From contig NZ_CP108423.1 of NCBI RefSeq assembly GCF_035917235.1, forward strand, positions 2,108,001 to 2,172,000: 64,000 nt of DNA, read 5' to 3'. The notes beneath the pieces were generated by a model. It was not told the origin of the DNA and did not search any database. It saw only the letters and a program-made list of their open reading frames with translations. Source of the DNA: Streptomyces sp. NBC_01294 (lineage in GTDB: Bacteria; Actinomycetota; Actinomycetes; Streptomycetales; Streptomycetaceae). Below, piece after piece: positions 1-11,530 of the stretch; positions within the stretch are counted from its first letter, which is position 1; every line of letters starts with the position of its first letter. Made by a program: the position numbers and the translations under genes.

Positions 1-1027
1 GCAGGACCTTGTCGTAGCCGCCGAACAGGACGGCCAGCTGGACGGCGTTGAAACCGGCGAAGAGCAGGTTGAGCACGACGAGCGGAAGGGCCCATTCGAC
101 CCGGGAACGCGGCTTGCCCGGGGCCACCTTGATCCGGTCCCAGCGCAGCGGGGCCGCGGCGGTGCGGGCGGCGGCGAGCGCGAGGACCGCGCCGAGGAGG
201 AAGAGCAGGAACCGGATGGGCCCGTCCCCGATCGAGACGTCGGGCATCAGTCCGCCGAGGAGATCGGCGAAGGCGGCGTCGGCGGAGGCGAACAGCGCGC
301 CGAAGAGCACCAGCAGGACCACGGCCACGGCGGTCGCCTTGGCCACGGGGAGCCAGCGGTCCTTGCTGACCCCGCCGCGCGAGCGCAGACCCTTCCAGGC
401 CCAGCCGACCCCGGACACGGCGGAGTCGAAGAAGCCGAGCGGGCTGAGCAGGATGCCGGGCCAGGTGCGGCTGCCGTGCAGGGCCAGCGCGCCCAGCAGG
501 ACGGCGGACAGGATCGCCAGGGTGGACGGCCACGCGGAGTCGCGCAGGGCCGGTACGACGAGGAGGGCGAGGCAGCCGATCGCCCAGACCACGGTCCAAG
601 GGCGGGCCGTACGACGGGCCGTGCGGGCGGCGACGTACGCGGCGACGACGGCGGGCACCACCGCGAGCAGCAGGCCGGGGCCCATGCCGTCGCCGAGGAA
701 CAGTGCGGAGGCGAAGCCGGCGACGAGGGCGGCGGCGAGGGTCGCCGTCCGGACGGGTGCGGCCTCGGCGGGGCGCACCAGCGCGGGCCACACGGGGGCC
801 GCGGAGGCCTTCGCGCGGCTGGCCGCCCATGCGTGCTGTTGCTGCTGCTGCGCCTGCCAGGCCTGCCAGGCGGCGGCGTCGAGGGGCGCCCCTGCCTGGG
901 GGGCCGCCGCTCCGGTGGGGTTTCCCCCGGCCGGGGCCGGGCGCGCGGGTGAATCCCCGGCCGTGGCCTCGGTGCTGGCCGCGGCCTTGGGCTGGGCTTC
1001 GTCCGCCCCGCCGGTGTTGTCTGACAT
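1..1027 (-). CDS. DUF4153/DUF4173-type polytopic membrane protein, C-terminus cut by the window edge
   Basis: The gene reads leftward from an ATG at 1027, preceded at about 7 bases by a GGGAGGG ribosome binding site, and is still open at the left edge; about 342 residues are visible. The first ~70 residues are soluble and Ala/Pro/Gln-rich, with a run of glutamines (WQAQQQQQHAW). Paired hydrophobic stretches follow (for example LAAALVAGFASALFLG and LLLAVVPAVVAAYVA), separated by short Arg-rich loops. This layout matches the Streptomyces DUF4173 membrane proteins, whose biochemical role is unknown. I assign the family from the overall pattern, not from a catalytic motif. The upstream region to 1462 holds its likely promoter. 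Confidence 0.7.
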   Translation of the reverse strand, partial: MSDNTGGADEAQPKAAASTEATAGDSPARPAPAGGNPTGAAAPQAGAPLDAAAWQAWQAQQQQQHAWAASRAKASAAPVWPALVRPAEAAPVRTATLAAALVAGFASALFLGDGMGPGLLLAVVPAVVAAYVAARTARRTARPWTVVWAIGCLALLVVPALRDSAWPSTLAILSAVLLGALALHGSRTWPGILLSPLGFFDSAVSGVGWAWKGLRSRGGVSKDRWLPVAKATAVAVVLLVLFGALFASADAAFADLLGGLMPDVSIGDGPIRFLLFLLGAVLALAAARTAAAPLRWDRIKVAPGKPRSRVEWALPLVVLNLLFAGFNAVQLAVLFGGYDKVL

Positions 1028-1462
1028 CGGTTTTCCCTCCCCTGCAGGCCGCCCCGGTGTTCCGGTAGGGGCGGCGAGGGAACAGAGTAGGCCGGTGACG
1101 GGCAGTTTTGAACAGGCTCAAAAGATCCCTGTGTCAGGACCGTGACAATCGGAACGCGAAATTTCACCCGTCGCTGGACGCCCTGGGCACCCTGGACGGC
1201 GCCCACTTTCACGGACGACGTCGCCGCGCGCTACGGGTGTGCGCCGGGCGCATGGAAGCGGCCGCCCGGTGGCGCGTGGCGCGGTCCGAGGCGGAGCAGT
1301 TCGGAACAGGTCGGAACAGGTCGGAGCGCTGGTACCGCCTGGGGGCGGCCTCGGAGCACCAGGGGACGGCCGGTCCCGTACCGTGGCCCCCAGCTGTCAC
1401 GTGGTCGGGCAGTTACCCGGTCACACAGTTGCCCGGTCACGCGGTCACCCGGTAACGCCGCT
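1028..1462. other. Intergenic region with short direct repeats, no convincing gene
   Basis: This 435-base gap separates the leftward membrane protein gene from the 3' end of the ADP-ribosylglycohydrolase gene. Two short direct repeats are visible: TCGGAACAGG twice in tandem at 1301-1320, continued by TCGGA, and a 16-base-period repeat of AGTTRCCCGGTCAC at 1411-1424 and 1427-1440. Short open frames cross the gap on both strands, but none has recognisable protein features or a good ribosome binding site. The right part lies downstream of a gene stop and the left part should carry the promoter of the membrane protein gene. Confidence 0.5.
1301..1440. repeat. Short direct repeats in the 1028-1462 gap
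   Basis: TCGGAACAGG occurs twice in tandem (1301-1320) and AGTTRCCCGGTCAC twice with a 16-base period (1411-1440), followed by GCGGTCACCCGGTAAC. No coding or operator role can be assigned. Confidence 0.5.
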
Positions 1463-2377
1463 CTAGCCCGCCGCCTCCGGCAGCCAGGCTGGCAGGGCCT
1501 CGGTGCGCGCCAGCCAGGCGGCCGGAAGTACCGCGTCCCCGCGCGCCCCCAGCACCCCGCCGACGATCGCGCAGGTCGTGTCGACGTCCCCGCCCACCTG
1601 CGCGGTGGTCCAGAACGCCCGCTCGTAGTCGTCCAGCGCCCGCGCCGCCGACCAGAGGGCGAACGGCACGGTGTCATGGGCGCTCGTGCGCCGCCCGCAG
1701 CCCAGCACCGCGGCGACCGTGGTCGCGTCCCCGTAGTCCAGCATGTCCCGCGCCCGCCGCAGTCCGGCGCCCACCGCGCTGCGCGGCACCAGCGCGATCA
1801 CCCCGTCCAGCAGGTCGGAGGCCTTAGGCGGGGCTTCCGAGCCGGCCGCCAGCGCGGCCGCAGCGGCGACGGCCATGGCCCCGCACACGGCCTCGCGGTG
1901 CTGATGGGTGGTGTAGGCGGAGATCTCCGCCTGGTGCGTGGCCTGCTCGGGGTCGTCGGCGTACCAGGCACCCAGCGGCGCGATGCGCATGGCGGCGCCG
2001 TTGCCCCACGAACCCTGCCCGTTGAACAGTTCGGCGGCCAGCGTGCGCCAGTCCTGCCCCTCCCGCACCAGACGCAGCATCCGGTTCACCGCGGGCCCGT
2101 AGCCCCGGTCGAAGTCGTGGTGGTGGGCGAAGGAAAGCGCGAGCGCGTCCTGGTCGATCCGTCCGTGGTCGGCCAGCACGGCCACCACCGAGCAGGCCAT
2201 CTCCGTGTCGTCGGTCCACTGCCACGTCTCGGCGCCGGTCGGCAGCTCACGCCGCTTCAGCAGCGGGTAGTTCACGGGGACGAAGTACTGGGAGCCCAGG
2301 GCGTCACCCAGCGCCAGCCCGCGGAGGCTGGCCATGGCGCGTGCGTAGCGCCGTTCGGGAGTGGAATCAGGGGTCAT
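1463..2377 (-). CDS. ADP-ribosylglycohydrolase family protein
   Basis: This 304-residue protein has the all-helical di-metal ADP-ribosylglycohydrolase fold signature. Visible motifs are GLALGDALGSQ near the N-terminus, the metal-binding WTDDTEMACSV around residue 55, GNGAAMRIAPLG in the middle and the C-terminal VGGDVDTTCAIVGGVLGAR with paired acidic residues. Members remove ADP-ribose from proteins or small molecules, or reactivate enzymes such as dinitrogenase reductase; the substrate here cannot be told. The start lies 11 bases after the stop of the histidine phosphatase gene (gene order on the minus strand), so the two are probably co-transcribed. The length is normal for the family. Confidence 0.88.
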   Translation of the reverse strand: MTPDSTPERRYARAMASLRGLALGDALGSQYFVPVNYPLLKRRELPTGAETWQWTDDTEMACSVVAVLADHGRIDQDALALSFAHHHDFDRGYGPAVNRMLRLVREGQDWRTLAAELFNGQGSWGNGAAMRIAPLGAWYADDPEQATHQAEISAYTTHQHREAVCGAMAVAAAAALAAGSEAPPKASDLLDGVIALVPRSAVGAGLRRARDMLDYGDATTVAAVLGCGRRTSAHDTVPFALWSAARALDDYERAFWTTAQVGGDVDTTCAIVGGVLGARGDAVLPAAWLARTEALPAWLPEAAG

Positions 2378-2388
2378 CGCGGGTCACT

Positions 2389-3048
2389 CTAGCCGTCCAG
2401 GTCATAAGGCTCGGGTGTGGTCCACCGCTCAAACGGGCGGTCCATCCGGTACCGGCCGTCCGGCCCCATCAGAAGCACCCGGAATTCGCCGTTGCCGGGA
2501 TTGGACAAGGCCTCGAATTCGGACACCGACCAGTGGAACCAGCGCATGCAGAACAGCCGCATCGTCAGCCCGTGCGTCACCAGCAGCACGTTCTCCGGAT
2601 GGTCCGGCGCCTCGAAGCTGCGGTACAGGCTCTCCAGGAAGGAACCGACCCGGTCGTACACGTCGGCCCCCGACTCGCCCTGCGCGAACCGGTAGAAGAA
2701 GTGCCCGTACGCGTCCCGGTACGCCTTCTGCAGCCGTACGTCGTCCCGGTCCTGCCAGTTCCCCCAGTCCTGCTCGCGCAGCCTGGGCTCCTCGCGCATC
2801 CGCACGCGCGTCGGGTCCAGCCGAAGCTCCCGGAAGGTCTGCAGGGTGCGGCGGTACGGGGAGACGTACGCGCTGATGGTCTCGTCGCCGAAGAGCTCGC
2901 GCAGCCGTACGCCGGCCGCCGCGGCCTGCTCGCGGCCGTTGCGGGTCAGCCGCAGGGCGTGGTCGGGCTCCCGCTCGTACACCGTGTCGTCGGCGTTCCC
3001 CTCCGATTCCCCGTGTCGGACAAGGACGATGCGCCGTGGTCGAACCAT
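2389..3048 (-). CDS. Histidine phosphatase family protein (phosphoglycerate mutase-like)
   Basis: This 219-residue protein carries the catalytic RHG motif (LVRHGESEGN, residues about 9-18) and the second active-site histidine in LLVTHGLTMRLF near residue 155, both diagnostic of the histidine phosphatase superfamily. Such enzymes act through a phosphohistidine intermediate on varied small phosphorylated substrates; nothing in the sequence identifies the substrate. The insert RLREQDWGNWQDRDD is typical of actinobacterial members. It lies between the YdbC-like gene (72 bases upstream) and the ADP-ribosylglycohydrolase gene (11 bases downstream), all on the minus strand, suggesting a small operon. 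Confidence 0.88.
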   Translation of the reverse strand: MVRPRRIVLVRHGESEGNADDTVYEREPDHALRLTRNGREQAAAAGVRLRELFGDETISAYVSPYRRTLQTFRELRLDPTRVRMREEPRLREQDWGNWQDRDDVRLQKAYRDAYGHFFYRFAQGESGADVYDRVGSFLESLYRSFEAPDHPENVLLVTHGLTMRLFCMRWFHWSVSEFEALSNPGNGEFRVLLMGPDGRYRMDRPFERWTTPEPYDLDG

Positions 3049-3120
3049 CCCCCGACCCTATTCGGCCACCGGCGGGCCGGAGGACCGGGCACGCCGGTTC
3101 GCCTGGCGCTCGTCGTACGG

Positions 3121-3726
3121 TCATACCGTCCAGGACGGTTCGAGGTCGACGACGTCACCCGTGAGGGCCTCGACATCGGCCTGGATCTGGGCGCGCAGGG
3201 AGAGCCGCTCGACCCGCTCCTGCCGGTACTTGCCGTGCTCGGCGGCGGCGTGCCACATCGACAGCACCAGGAACTCCCGGCCCGGAGCCTCCCCGAAGAG
3301 GCCGCGGATCATGCCGGGCGAGCCCGCCATGGCCGGATTCCACACCTTCTCCTGCATGAGGGCGAAGTGGTCGACCCGGCCCTCCCGGACCCGGGTGTGC
3401 GCGACCCGTACGACGTCGGCATCGGTGAAGCGCGGCTCGAAGCCGGTCTTCACGTCGAAGCGGTGGTCGAAGAGGGTGACCCGCAGATCCGTGTAGGTGC
3501 CGTTCTGGGAGGCGGCCAGCCGGTCGTGCGAGCGGGCCATGAAGGAGTCGTAGAAGGACCGGCTCTCCCAGAATGCGAAGACGTGCGCGACCCCCTGCCG
3601 GCCCCGGCTCCAGCCGCCGCCCTGCCCCCGGAATCCCGGCTCGCCCGGCAGCCCCGCCCATTTTCGCTGCCCGCGCTCGAACCCGCGTCGGTCCGTCACC
3701 GTGCAGCGAATCCACTTGACCAGCAC
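3121..3726 (-). CDS. YdbC family protein (DUF4937-like)
   Basis: I place the start at the GTG at 3726, giving a 201-residue protein beginning MLVKWIRCTVTDRRGFERGQ. The frame is open further upstream, but that part is the out-of-frame shadow of the neighbouring N-acetyltransferase gene. The sequence resembles the Streptomyces YdbC-type proteins, which contain a ferredoxin-like alpha+beta fold related to small monooxygenase-type domains (WSRGRQGVAHVFAFWESRSFYDSFM, then FLVLSMWHAAAEHGKY as a second half). No catalytic function is established. It sits 32 bases after the N-acetyltransferase stop. Confidence 0.75.
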   Translation of the reverse strand: MLVKWIRCTVTDRRGFERGQRKWAGLPGEPGFRGQGGGWSRGRQGVAHVFAFWESRSFYDSFMARSHDRLAASQNGTYTDLRVTLFDHRFDVKTGFEPRFTDADVVRVAHTRVREGRVDHFALMQEKVWNPAMAGSPGMIRGLFGEAPGREFLVLSMWHAAAEHGKYRQERVERLSLRAQIQADVEALTGDVVDLEPSWTV

Positions 3727-3758
3727 TGCGCCATCGTACGGGCCCGGCGCGGCCCGGG

Positions 3759-4598
3759 TCAGTCCCCAGCGGGGTACATCCGCACCAGTTCCGCCGCATC
3801 CCGCTCGGGCAGCCGAAGGCCGAACTCCCGGTCGAGCACGGCGAGCAGCTCGTCCGGGCCGACCACCCGCCGCTCGGCCCGCCCGTCCGGATGCAGCACG
3901 GTGAGCTCCTGCCCGACGAGCGCCCGGCGGACGTCGTCGCCCGGGAGGTGGACGACGACCCGCCCGATGAAGGAGGACCCGGGGTGGGTGGAGCTGTAGT
4001 GGTTGAGCAGGACGTAGTCGACGGGGTGGTAGCGCTGCGGGGAGAAGGCGTACAGGTCCCGCCAGACGCCCCCGCGCAGCAGGCACAGCACGAGGATGCC
4101 GTCCTCCTCCTCGCGGACGCGGTACGTCCACTGCCCCTGCTGCACCTCGGTGCCGGGCCGCCCCAGCGGAACCGGCTCGCGAGGGCCCTGGTAGCCGAAC
4201 CCGGCGTCGCACAGCCACGGTTCACCGTCGACCGTGACGACGAGGACGGCGTGCGTGACGGCCAACAGGGAGTCCCCGCGGGTGCGGTTGCGGGCCCCGC
4301 GCCCGGAGACCTCGAAGCCGATCCGCTCCAGGGCAGCGGCCAGCAGTGAGTTCTGCTCGTAGCAGTAGCCGCCTCGACGGCCGTGCACGAGCTTGTCCTC
4401 GATCGACTTGACGTCCAACGCGACGGGGCGGCCGAGCAGAACGTCCAGGCTCTCGAAGGTGATGGCGGCGGTGTGGGCCCGGTGCACTGCGTACAACGTG
4501 CGGAGGTCCGGCCGGAGTTCCCCGGCCGCCCCCGATCCTCCCGGCAGACGGATCCGTGCCAGATACGCGTCCAGGTCCAGCTCGTCACCGCTCCACAT
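3759..4598 (-). CDS. Arylamine N-acetyltransferase
   Basis: This 279-residue protein has the complete Cys-His-Asp triad of arylamine N-acetyltransferases: Cys in RRGGYCYEQN, His in LAVTHAVLVV and Asp in LCDAGFGYQGP. The family moves acetyl or other acyl groups from CoA to aromatic amines, and in actinomycetes also closes amide bonds in some antibiotics. Nothing nearby suggests a biosynthetic role here. The start is taken as the ATG at 4598; an in-frame ATG six codons upstream (4616) is possible. It is divergent from the DUF1152 gene and heads a leftward group of four genes. Confidence 0.9.
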   Translation of the reverse strand: MWSGDELDLDAYLARIRLPGGSGAAGELRPDLRTLYAVHRAHTAAITFESLDVLLGRPVALDVKSIEDKLVHGRRGGYCYEQNSLLAAALERIGFEVSGRGARNRTRGDSLLAVTHAVLVVTVDGEPWLCDAGFGYQGPREPVPLGRPGTEVQQGQWTYRVREEEDGILVLCLLRGGVWRDLYAFSPQRYHPVDYVLLNHYSSTHPGSSFIGRVVVHLPGDDVRRALVGQELTVLHPDGRAERRVVGPDELLAVLDREFGLRLPERDAAELVRMYPAGD

Positions 4599-4640
4599 GG
4601 CTCCCCATCTCCCCATCTCCCCGTTTCCCTCGTCCCCCGC

Positions 4641-4667
4641 GCCAGTCGCGCCAGTCGCGCCAGTCGC
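4641..4667. repeat. Three tandem copies of a 9-base unit
   Basis: GCCAGTCGC is repeated three times without interruption in the short divergent promoter region between the N-acetyltransferase and DUF1152 genes. The phase is not in a plausible coding frame. It looks like simple-sequence expansion; a regulatory role is not shown. Confidence 0.6.
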
Positions 4668-4763
4668 GCCGCCAGCGCCAACCGCGCCGTACACGTCGTC
4701 TGCCACCGCACGGCCGTGAAATCCCGGGGCGCCGGTGCGTCCACGCCCCGCACAATGATCGCC

Positions 4764-5723
4764 ATGACGGCCTTGCAGACCAACCCGCTCTTCGCCCGCC
4801 TCGCCGACGCCGAACGCATCCTGGTCGCCGGCGCGGGCGGCGGCTTCGACATCTACGCTGGCCTCCCCCTCGCCCTCTCCCTCCTGCACCAGGGCAAGGA
4901 GGTCCACCTGGCGAACCTCTCCTTCAGCTCCCTCGCCGGGCTGCCCGTCGAGGAGTGGGCGGCCCCCGACCTCGCTGCCGTCACCCCGCGCACCGCACCC
5001 CACCAGGCCTATTTCCCCGAGCGGACACTGGCCCGGTGGCTGGAGATCCACGGCTACCCGGCCACCGTCTACGCCTTCCCCCAGATCGGCGTGCAGCCGC
5101 TGCGCGCCGCCTACCGCGCGCTGATCGACCTCCACCGCATCGACGCGGTCGTCCTGGTCGACGGCGGCACGGACATCCTGATGCGGGGCGACGAGGCCGG
5201 CCTCGGCACGCCCGAGGAGGACCTGACCAGCGTCGCGGCGCTGGCCGCGCTGGACGACGTACCGCAACGCCTCGTCGTGTCGGTCGGCTTCGGCGTGGAC
5301 GCGTACCACGGGGTCAGTCACGGCCTGGTGCTGGAGAACATCGCGGCGCTGGAGCGCGAGGGCGCGTACCTCGGCGCGTTCTCCATACCGCGCGCCACCC
5401 GCGAGGGCGCGCTCTTCCTGGACGCGGTGGCCCATGCCCAGGAGCACACCCCGGACCGCCCCAGCATCGTGAACGGCTCCATCGCCGCAGCCGTACGGGG
5501 CTCCTTCGGCGACGTCCAGTTCACCGACCGCACCCGCGGCAGCGAGCTCTTCGTGAACCCGCTGATGTCGCTGTGCTTCGCCTTCGACCTGCCGGGGCTC
5601 GCCGCGCGCTGCCTCTACCTGGACCGCATCGAGGACACCCACCTGATGCGCCAGGTCCATTCCCGGATCGCGGAATTCCGTGACGAGCTGGTCACCCGGC
5701 CGCCCCTGCGCATCCCCCACTGA
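4764..5723 (+). CDS. DUF1152 domain-containing protein
   Basis: The protein has 319 residues from the ATG at 4764; an in-frame ATG at 4755 would add three residues. It begins with a glycine-rich nucleotide-type loop (RILVAGAGGGFDIYAGLPLA) and contains VDGGTDILMRGDEAGLGTPEED, both hallmarks of the DUF1152 family. These are predicted cytosolic proteins with a Rossmann-like core and acidic metal-type residues, of unknown function. The frame is open well upstream into the neighbouring antisense gene, so the start was chosen by where family similarity begins. A 95-base spacer separates it from the following rightward gene. Confidence 0.8.
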   Translation: MTALQTNPLFARLADAERILVAGAGGGFDIYAGLPLALSLLHQGKEVHLANLSFSSLAGLPVEEWAAPDLAAVTPRTAPHQAYFPERTLARWLEIHGYPATVYAFPQIGVQPLRAAYRALIDLHRIDAVVLVDGGTDILMRGDEAGLGTPEEDLTSVAALAALDDVPQRLVVSVGFGVDAYHGVSHGLVLENIAALEREGAYLGAFSIPRATREGALFLDAVAHAQEHTPDRPSIVNGSIAAAVRGSFGDVQFTDRTRGSELFVNPLMSLCFAFDLPGLAARCLYLDRIEDTHLMRQVHSRIAEFRDELVTRPPLRIPH

Positions 5724-5783
5724 CAACCCGGCCCCGCGCCTTTCCGATTGCCCGGCCGCTCACCACCGTGTGAAGATCACCGC

Positions 5784-5822
5784 ATGAACATGCGAAAGGA
5801 CAACCGGGTCTTCACCCGGTGA
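5784..5822 (+). other. Possible 12-codon leader ORF overlapping the next gene
   Basis: An ATG at 5784 opens a 12-codon reading frame (MNMRKDNRVFTR) whose TGA at 5820-5822 overlaps the proposed GTG start (5819-5821) of the following gene in another frame. The GTG has no well-placed ribosome binding site of its own, and AAAGGA lies inside the leader, so translational coupling is possible. It may equally be coincidence. Confidence 0.3.
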
Positions 5823-7312
5823 GCCGCTCCCTCTACGACCACGCCGTCGCCCACAGCCGGCAGCACCGGGGGGACTCCCCGGTCGGGCCGCCGCCCCGCC
5901 CCGACGACGGGCCTCCCCCACCGGGCCGACGCTTCAGCAGCTCCCCTCACTGCGTGCCCCGCATCGTGGCGGCCGTCGCCCGGGCCGCGGCCGCCGCGGA
6001 GCCCGAAGCCGCCGTCCTCAGCGCGCTGGACCTGATGGTCCGGCGTCTGAACTGGTACGACCACGGATCCGCCCTCGCGGAATCGCTGCGGCACCTGCCC
6101 GCCCCACGCGACCGGCTCCACCGCCTCGGCCGCCGGTACGCCATGCGCGGGGAGCACCCCAACGCCGTCCGCCTCGGCCTCGCCCTCCTCGGCGGCTTCG
6201 GCTCCGAGCGGGACGAAGACCTCTTCCGCCTCTTCGGCACCGACCCGATCTTCTGCCGCGCGACGGCCGAAGCCCTGTCGCGCCGCCATCCGGCGGCCGA
6301 GCGCGCCCTGTTCGCACTGGCCCGCCGCTCGACGGGGTGGAGCCGCGTCACCATGGTCGAAGCGCTGACCGGCAGCCCCGACCCGGAGATCGACCCGGAA
6401 ATCAAGGACTGGCTGATCCGCGATGCCTGCACCGGTGACGTCCTGGACAGCTACTTCGTTCTGGCTGCCGCCCGGACCGGTGACCTCGCCGGGGTGCTCA
6501 GCCGGCCGACGCTCGACGAGCAGACCCTGGGAGGCGCGGGCCGGATGCTCGTCGCGCTCTCCGATGTGGACGGGCCGGGGGCGTCCCTCTCCTCGTACGA
6601 AGGGGCTCCTCGCGCGCTGGCGCACTACCTGCGCCACCGGACGGCGGGCGCGACGACCGTCCAGGCCCTGCTCCAGCTCATCTCGATCAACCGCTGCTTC
6701 GAGGGCGCGCGAGCTGCGTGGCTCGACGAGCACGGCCTGACCGAGGTAGCCGCCCGGTACGCCGGGGTGATCGGGACGCCCGAGTCCCGGCGCGTGGTGA
6801 CCGAAGCGCTGGCCTCACCCGATCCCTCCGCCTTCCACGCGGCGATCTGGAGTGCCCGCGCCCTGGGCTTGCCCCTGCGCGAAACCCTGCTGCACCGGGT
6901 CGAGACGGAACCTCTCAATTCCACCTACTGGTACCTGCTGATCGACGACTGCCCCGCGGACGCCATCGGACAGGTGGTCGCGGCCGCGGAACGACTGCTC
7001 CCGCTCGCCGAGCTGCGCTCGGGGCCGACCCTGGCGACCGGCGTGGGAGGGGAGTACGCCGTCGACCAGTGCCTCGATCTGATCGTCTGCCGGCTGCCCG
7101 CACATCCCGGCCACGGCATCCCGCTCCTGGAGGCCGCCCTGCAGAACCGGACCGCGCGCAACCGCCGCATGGCGGCCGGGGCCCTCGCCGCATGGCCGCC
7201 GGGCTCCGTCCCGCCCTCGGCCCGGGCCGTACTGCGGCGCGCCGCGGCCGTCGAGCCCGTGGACGACGTACGGGACAGGATGCTCGGCGTGCTCGCCCGC
7301 CCCGGTCCCTGA
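5819..7312 (+). CDS. Hypothetical helical-repeat protein
   Basis: This 497-residue protein is of no family I can name. After a short Pro-rich N-terminus (GPPPRPDDGPPPPGRR) it consists of a regular series of Ala/Leu/Arg-rich helices, for example PEAAVLSALDLMVRRLNW, RATAEALSRRHPAAERALFALARRS and SRRVVTEALASPDPSAFHAAIWSARALG. This resembles HEAT- or Armadillo-type alpha-solenoids that act as protein scaffolds. There is no signal peptide and no membrane segment. The GTG start is the best available but is weak; see the overlapping leader ORF. Coding is supported by strong third-position GC and by the absence of a better frame. It ends just before a strong bidirectional terminator. Confidence 0.6.
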   Translation: MSRSLYDHAVAHSRQHRGDSPVGPPPRPDDGPPPPGRRFSSSPHCVPRIVAAVARAAAAAEPEAAVLSALDLMVRRLNWYDHGSALAESLRHLPAPRDRLHRLGRRYAMRGEHPNAVRLGLALLGGFGSERDEDLFRLFGTDPIFCRATAEALSRRHPAAERALFALARRSTGWSRVTMVEALTGSPDPEIDPEIKDWLIRDACTGDVLDSYFVLAAARTGDLAGVLSRPTLDEQTLGGAGRMLVALSDVDGPGASLSSYEGAPRALAHYLRHRTAGATTVQALLQLISINRCFEGARAAWLDEHGLTEVAARYAGVIGTPESRRVVTEALASPDPSAFHAAIWSARALGLPLRETLLHRVETEPLNSTYWYLLIDDCPADAIGQVVAAAERLLPLAELRSGPTLATGVGGEYAVDQCLDLIVCRLPAHPGHGIPLLEAALQNRTARNRRMAAGALAAWPPGSVPPSARAVLRRAAAVEPVDDVRDRMLGVLARPGP

Positions 7313-7407
7313 CCCGGTGCACGCCGGAGGCGGGGGATCTCCTGAGGCATCTCCCCGTACGCGTACGACGGACGGCGTCGGAACAGGTCCGGAAGGTTCC
7401 GGCACGA

Positions 7408-7440
7408 CGAAGGGGACCGGCCTTGGGCCGGTCCCCTTCG
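7408..7440. terminator. Bidirectional terminator hairpin between convergent genes
   Basis: A perfect 15-bp inverted repeat (CGAAGGGGACCGGCC with its complement) encloses a 3-base loop, between the 3' ends of the rightward helical-repeat gene and the leftward nrdJ gene. It has the usual Streptomyces form, with a strong stem and little or no T tract. Confidence 0.85.
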
Positions 7441-7510
7441 TGAGCTGCTGGTCAGCTACCTGCGCGGACTACGCGTCGGATGTCGCGTCCCACGCCGTTC
7501 CGCCCGTCGT

Positions 7511-10405
<2,895 letters not shown>

Positions 10406-10548
10406 GCCAGGCCTCCCATATGCGGGCAAAAACGCCCTAAAGTGCCAGCGCTATTCCGCGGCACGGTGCTGTGTCTTGTATCTACGTCTCTTCGCCTGAC
10501 AGACCGGCCGCGCCACGGTGCGTGAGCGCCGCGGAACGGACCGTCCGG

Positions 10549-11061
10549 TCAGTCGGCGGCGGAGGCGGGCACGGGGACCGGAACGGTCCCACCGTGCTCG
10601 CACTCTTCAGGGTGAGGTCGCGACCCGCGGAGTTCCGCGATGGCGGCCTCGAAGTCTTCGAGTGTGTCGAACGCCTTGTAAACGGACGCGAACCGGAGGT
10701 ACGCGACCAGGTCGAGTTCCTGCAACGGGCCGAGTATGGCCAGACCCACGTCGTGGGTGGTCAGCTCGGCACTGCCGGTGGCGCGCACCGCCTCTTCGAC
10801 CCGCTGGCCGAGCTTGGCGAGGGCGTCCTCGGTGACCGGCCGCCCCTGGCACGCCTTGCGCACGCCGGAGATGACCTTGGTACGGCTGAAGGGTTCGGTC
10901 ACCCCGCTGCGCTTGATCACCATCAGCGAGGCCGTCTCCACCGTCGTGAAACGACGGGAGCAGTCGGGGCACTGACGGCGCCGACGGATCGACGTGCCGT
11001 CGTCCGTGGTGCGGCTGTCGACGACGCGGCTGTCGGGGTGCCTGCAGAAGGGGCAGTGCAT
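10549..11061 (-). CDS. nrdR: Transcriptional repressor NrdR
   Basis: This 170-residue regulator has an N-terminal zinc ribbon (CPFC at residues 3-6 and CPDC around 34-37) followed by an ATP-cone domain ([24 protein letters not shown]) that senses ATP/dATP. NrdR binds paired NrdR boxes in ribonucleotide reductase promoters, and two candidate boxes lie 134-181 bases upstream of its start. It is the first gene of the nrdRJ operon. The C-terminus after residue ~147 ([15 protein letters not shown]) is poorly conserved. It is divergent from lexA. Confidence 0.97.
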   Translation of the reverse strand: MHCPFCRHPDSRVVDSRTTDDGTSIRRRRQCPDCSRRFTTVETASLMVIKRSGVTEPFSRTKVISGVRKACQGRPVTEDALAKLGQRVEEAVRATGSAELTTHDVGLAILGPLQELDLVAYLRFASVYKAFDTLEDFEAAIAELRGSRPHPEECEHGGTVPVPVPASAAD

Positions 11062-11194
11062 GGTTCCCTCACCCTCCCTCTTGGCACGACTGAATCACCC
11101 CACGGAGCCCCTGAACGACAGAGACGGGCTCTGCCGGGGGCTCGTGGAGCAGCCACCAGCATATGCGATCCCAGGACCCTCAGCAGACCCAAGG

Positions 11195-11242
11195 ACCACT
11201 ACTTGTGGGTGGCAGCGCTCATCCAACCACTAGATCTTGGGT
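11195..11242 (-). promoter_or_regulatory. Two NrdR boxes in the nrdRJ promoter region
   Basis: Two imperfect palindromes, ACCACTACTTGTGGGT (11195-11210) and ACCACTAGATCTTGGGT (11226-11242), share the same first seven bases with starts exactly 31 bases apart, i.e. three helical turns. Known NrdR operators are paired 16-bp boxes with this spacing upstream of nrd genes, and these lie upstream of nrdR, so autoregulation of nrdRJ is likely. Neither box is a perfect match to the consensus I remember. Confidence 0.65.
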
Positions 11243-11453
11243 TGCGGTGGATTTACCCAGCTCTGCGTGTCGCGGCGTCCGATACCCGGATACGGGGGCT
11301 CCCGGTGCCACACTGGGCACAGGCCCGGACGGTGGCGACCCGACCGGGAAGGGTACCGTAAGCAGCGGACGCCGAGCCGAACCCGCGTTCGGCGAACCGA
11401 TCGTCCATACACCCCTCGATATGCCCACGCGAGACGATCTGCGATTTTTCACT

Positions 11454-11467
11454 CGAACGTGTGTTTG
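11454..11467 (+). promoter_or_regulatory. LexA operator (SOS box) upstream of lexA
   Basis: CGAACGTGTGTTTG matches the actinobacterial SOS box pattern CGAAC-N4-GTTYG and lies 64 bases before the lexA start. A possible -35/-10 pair (TTTGGC 11464-11469, TACTAC 11486-11491, 16-base spacing) overlaps it, so LexA would block its own promoter. Confidence 0.8.
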
Positions 11468-11530
11468 GCGCAACCTTTCGAAAGCTACTACCGTTGTCCA
11501 GCTAGGGAGAACATTTCGAGAGGGGCCGAC

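Noticed and set aside
1028..1462. Small genes in the left intergenic gap on either strand
   Set aside because: The short frames have no ribosome binding sites, no hydrophobic or conserved-looking segments, and overlap each other.
4641..4667. Operator made of the GCCAGTCGC triplicate
   Set aside because: The three tandem copies look like simple-sequence expansion and lack dyad symmetry.
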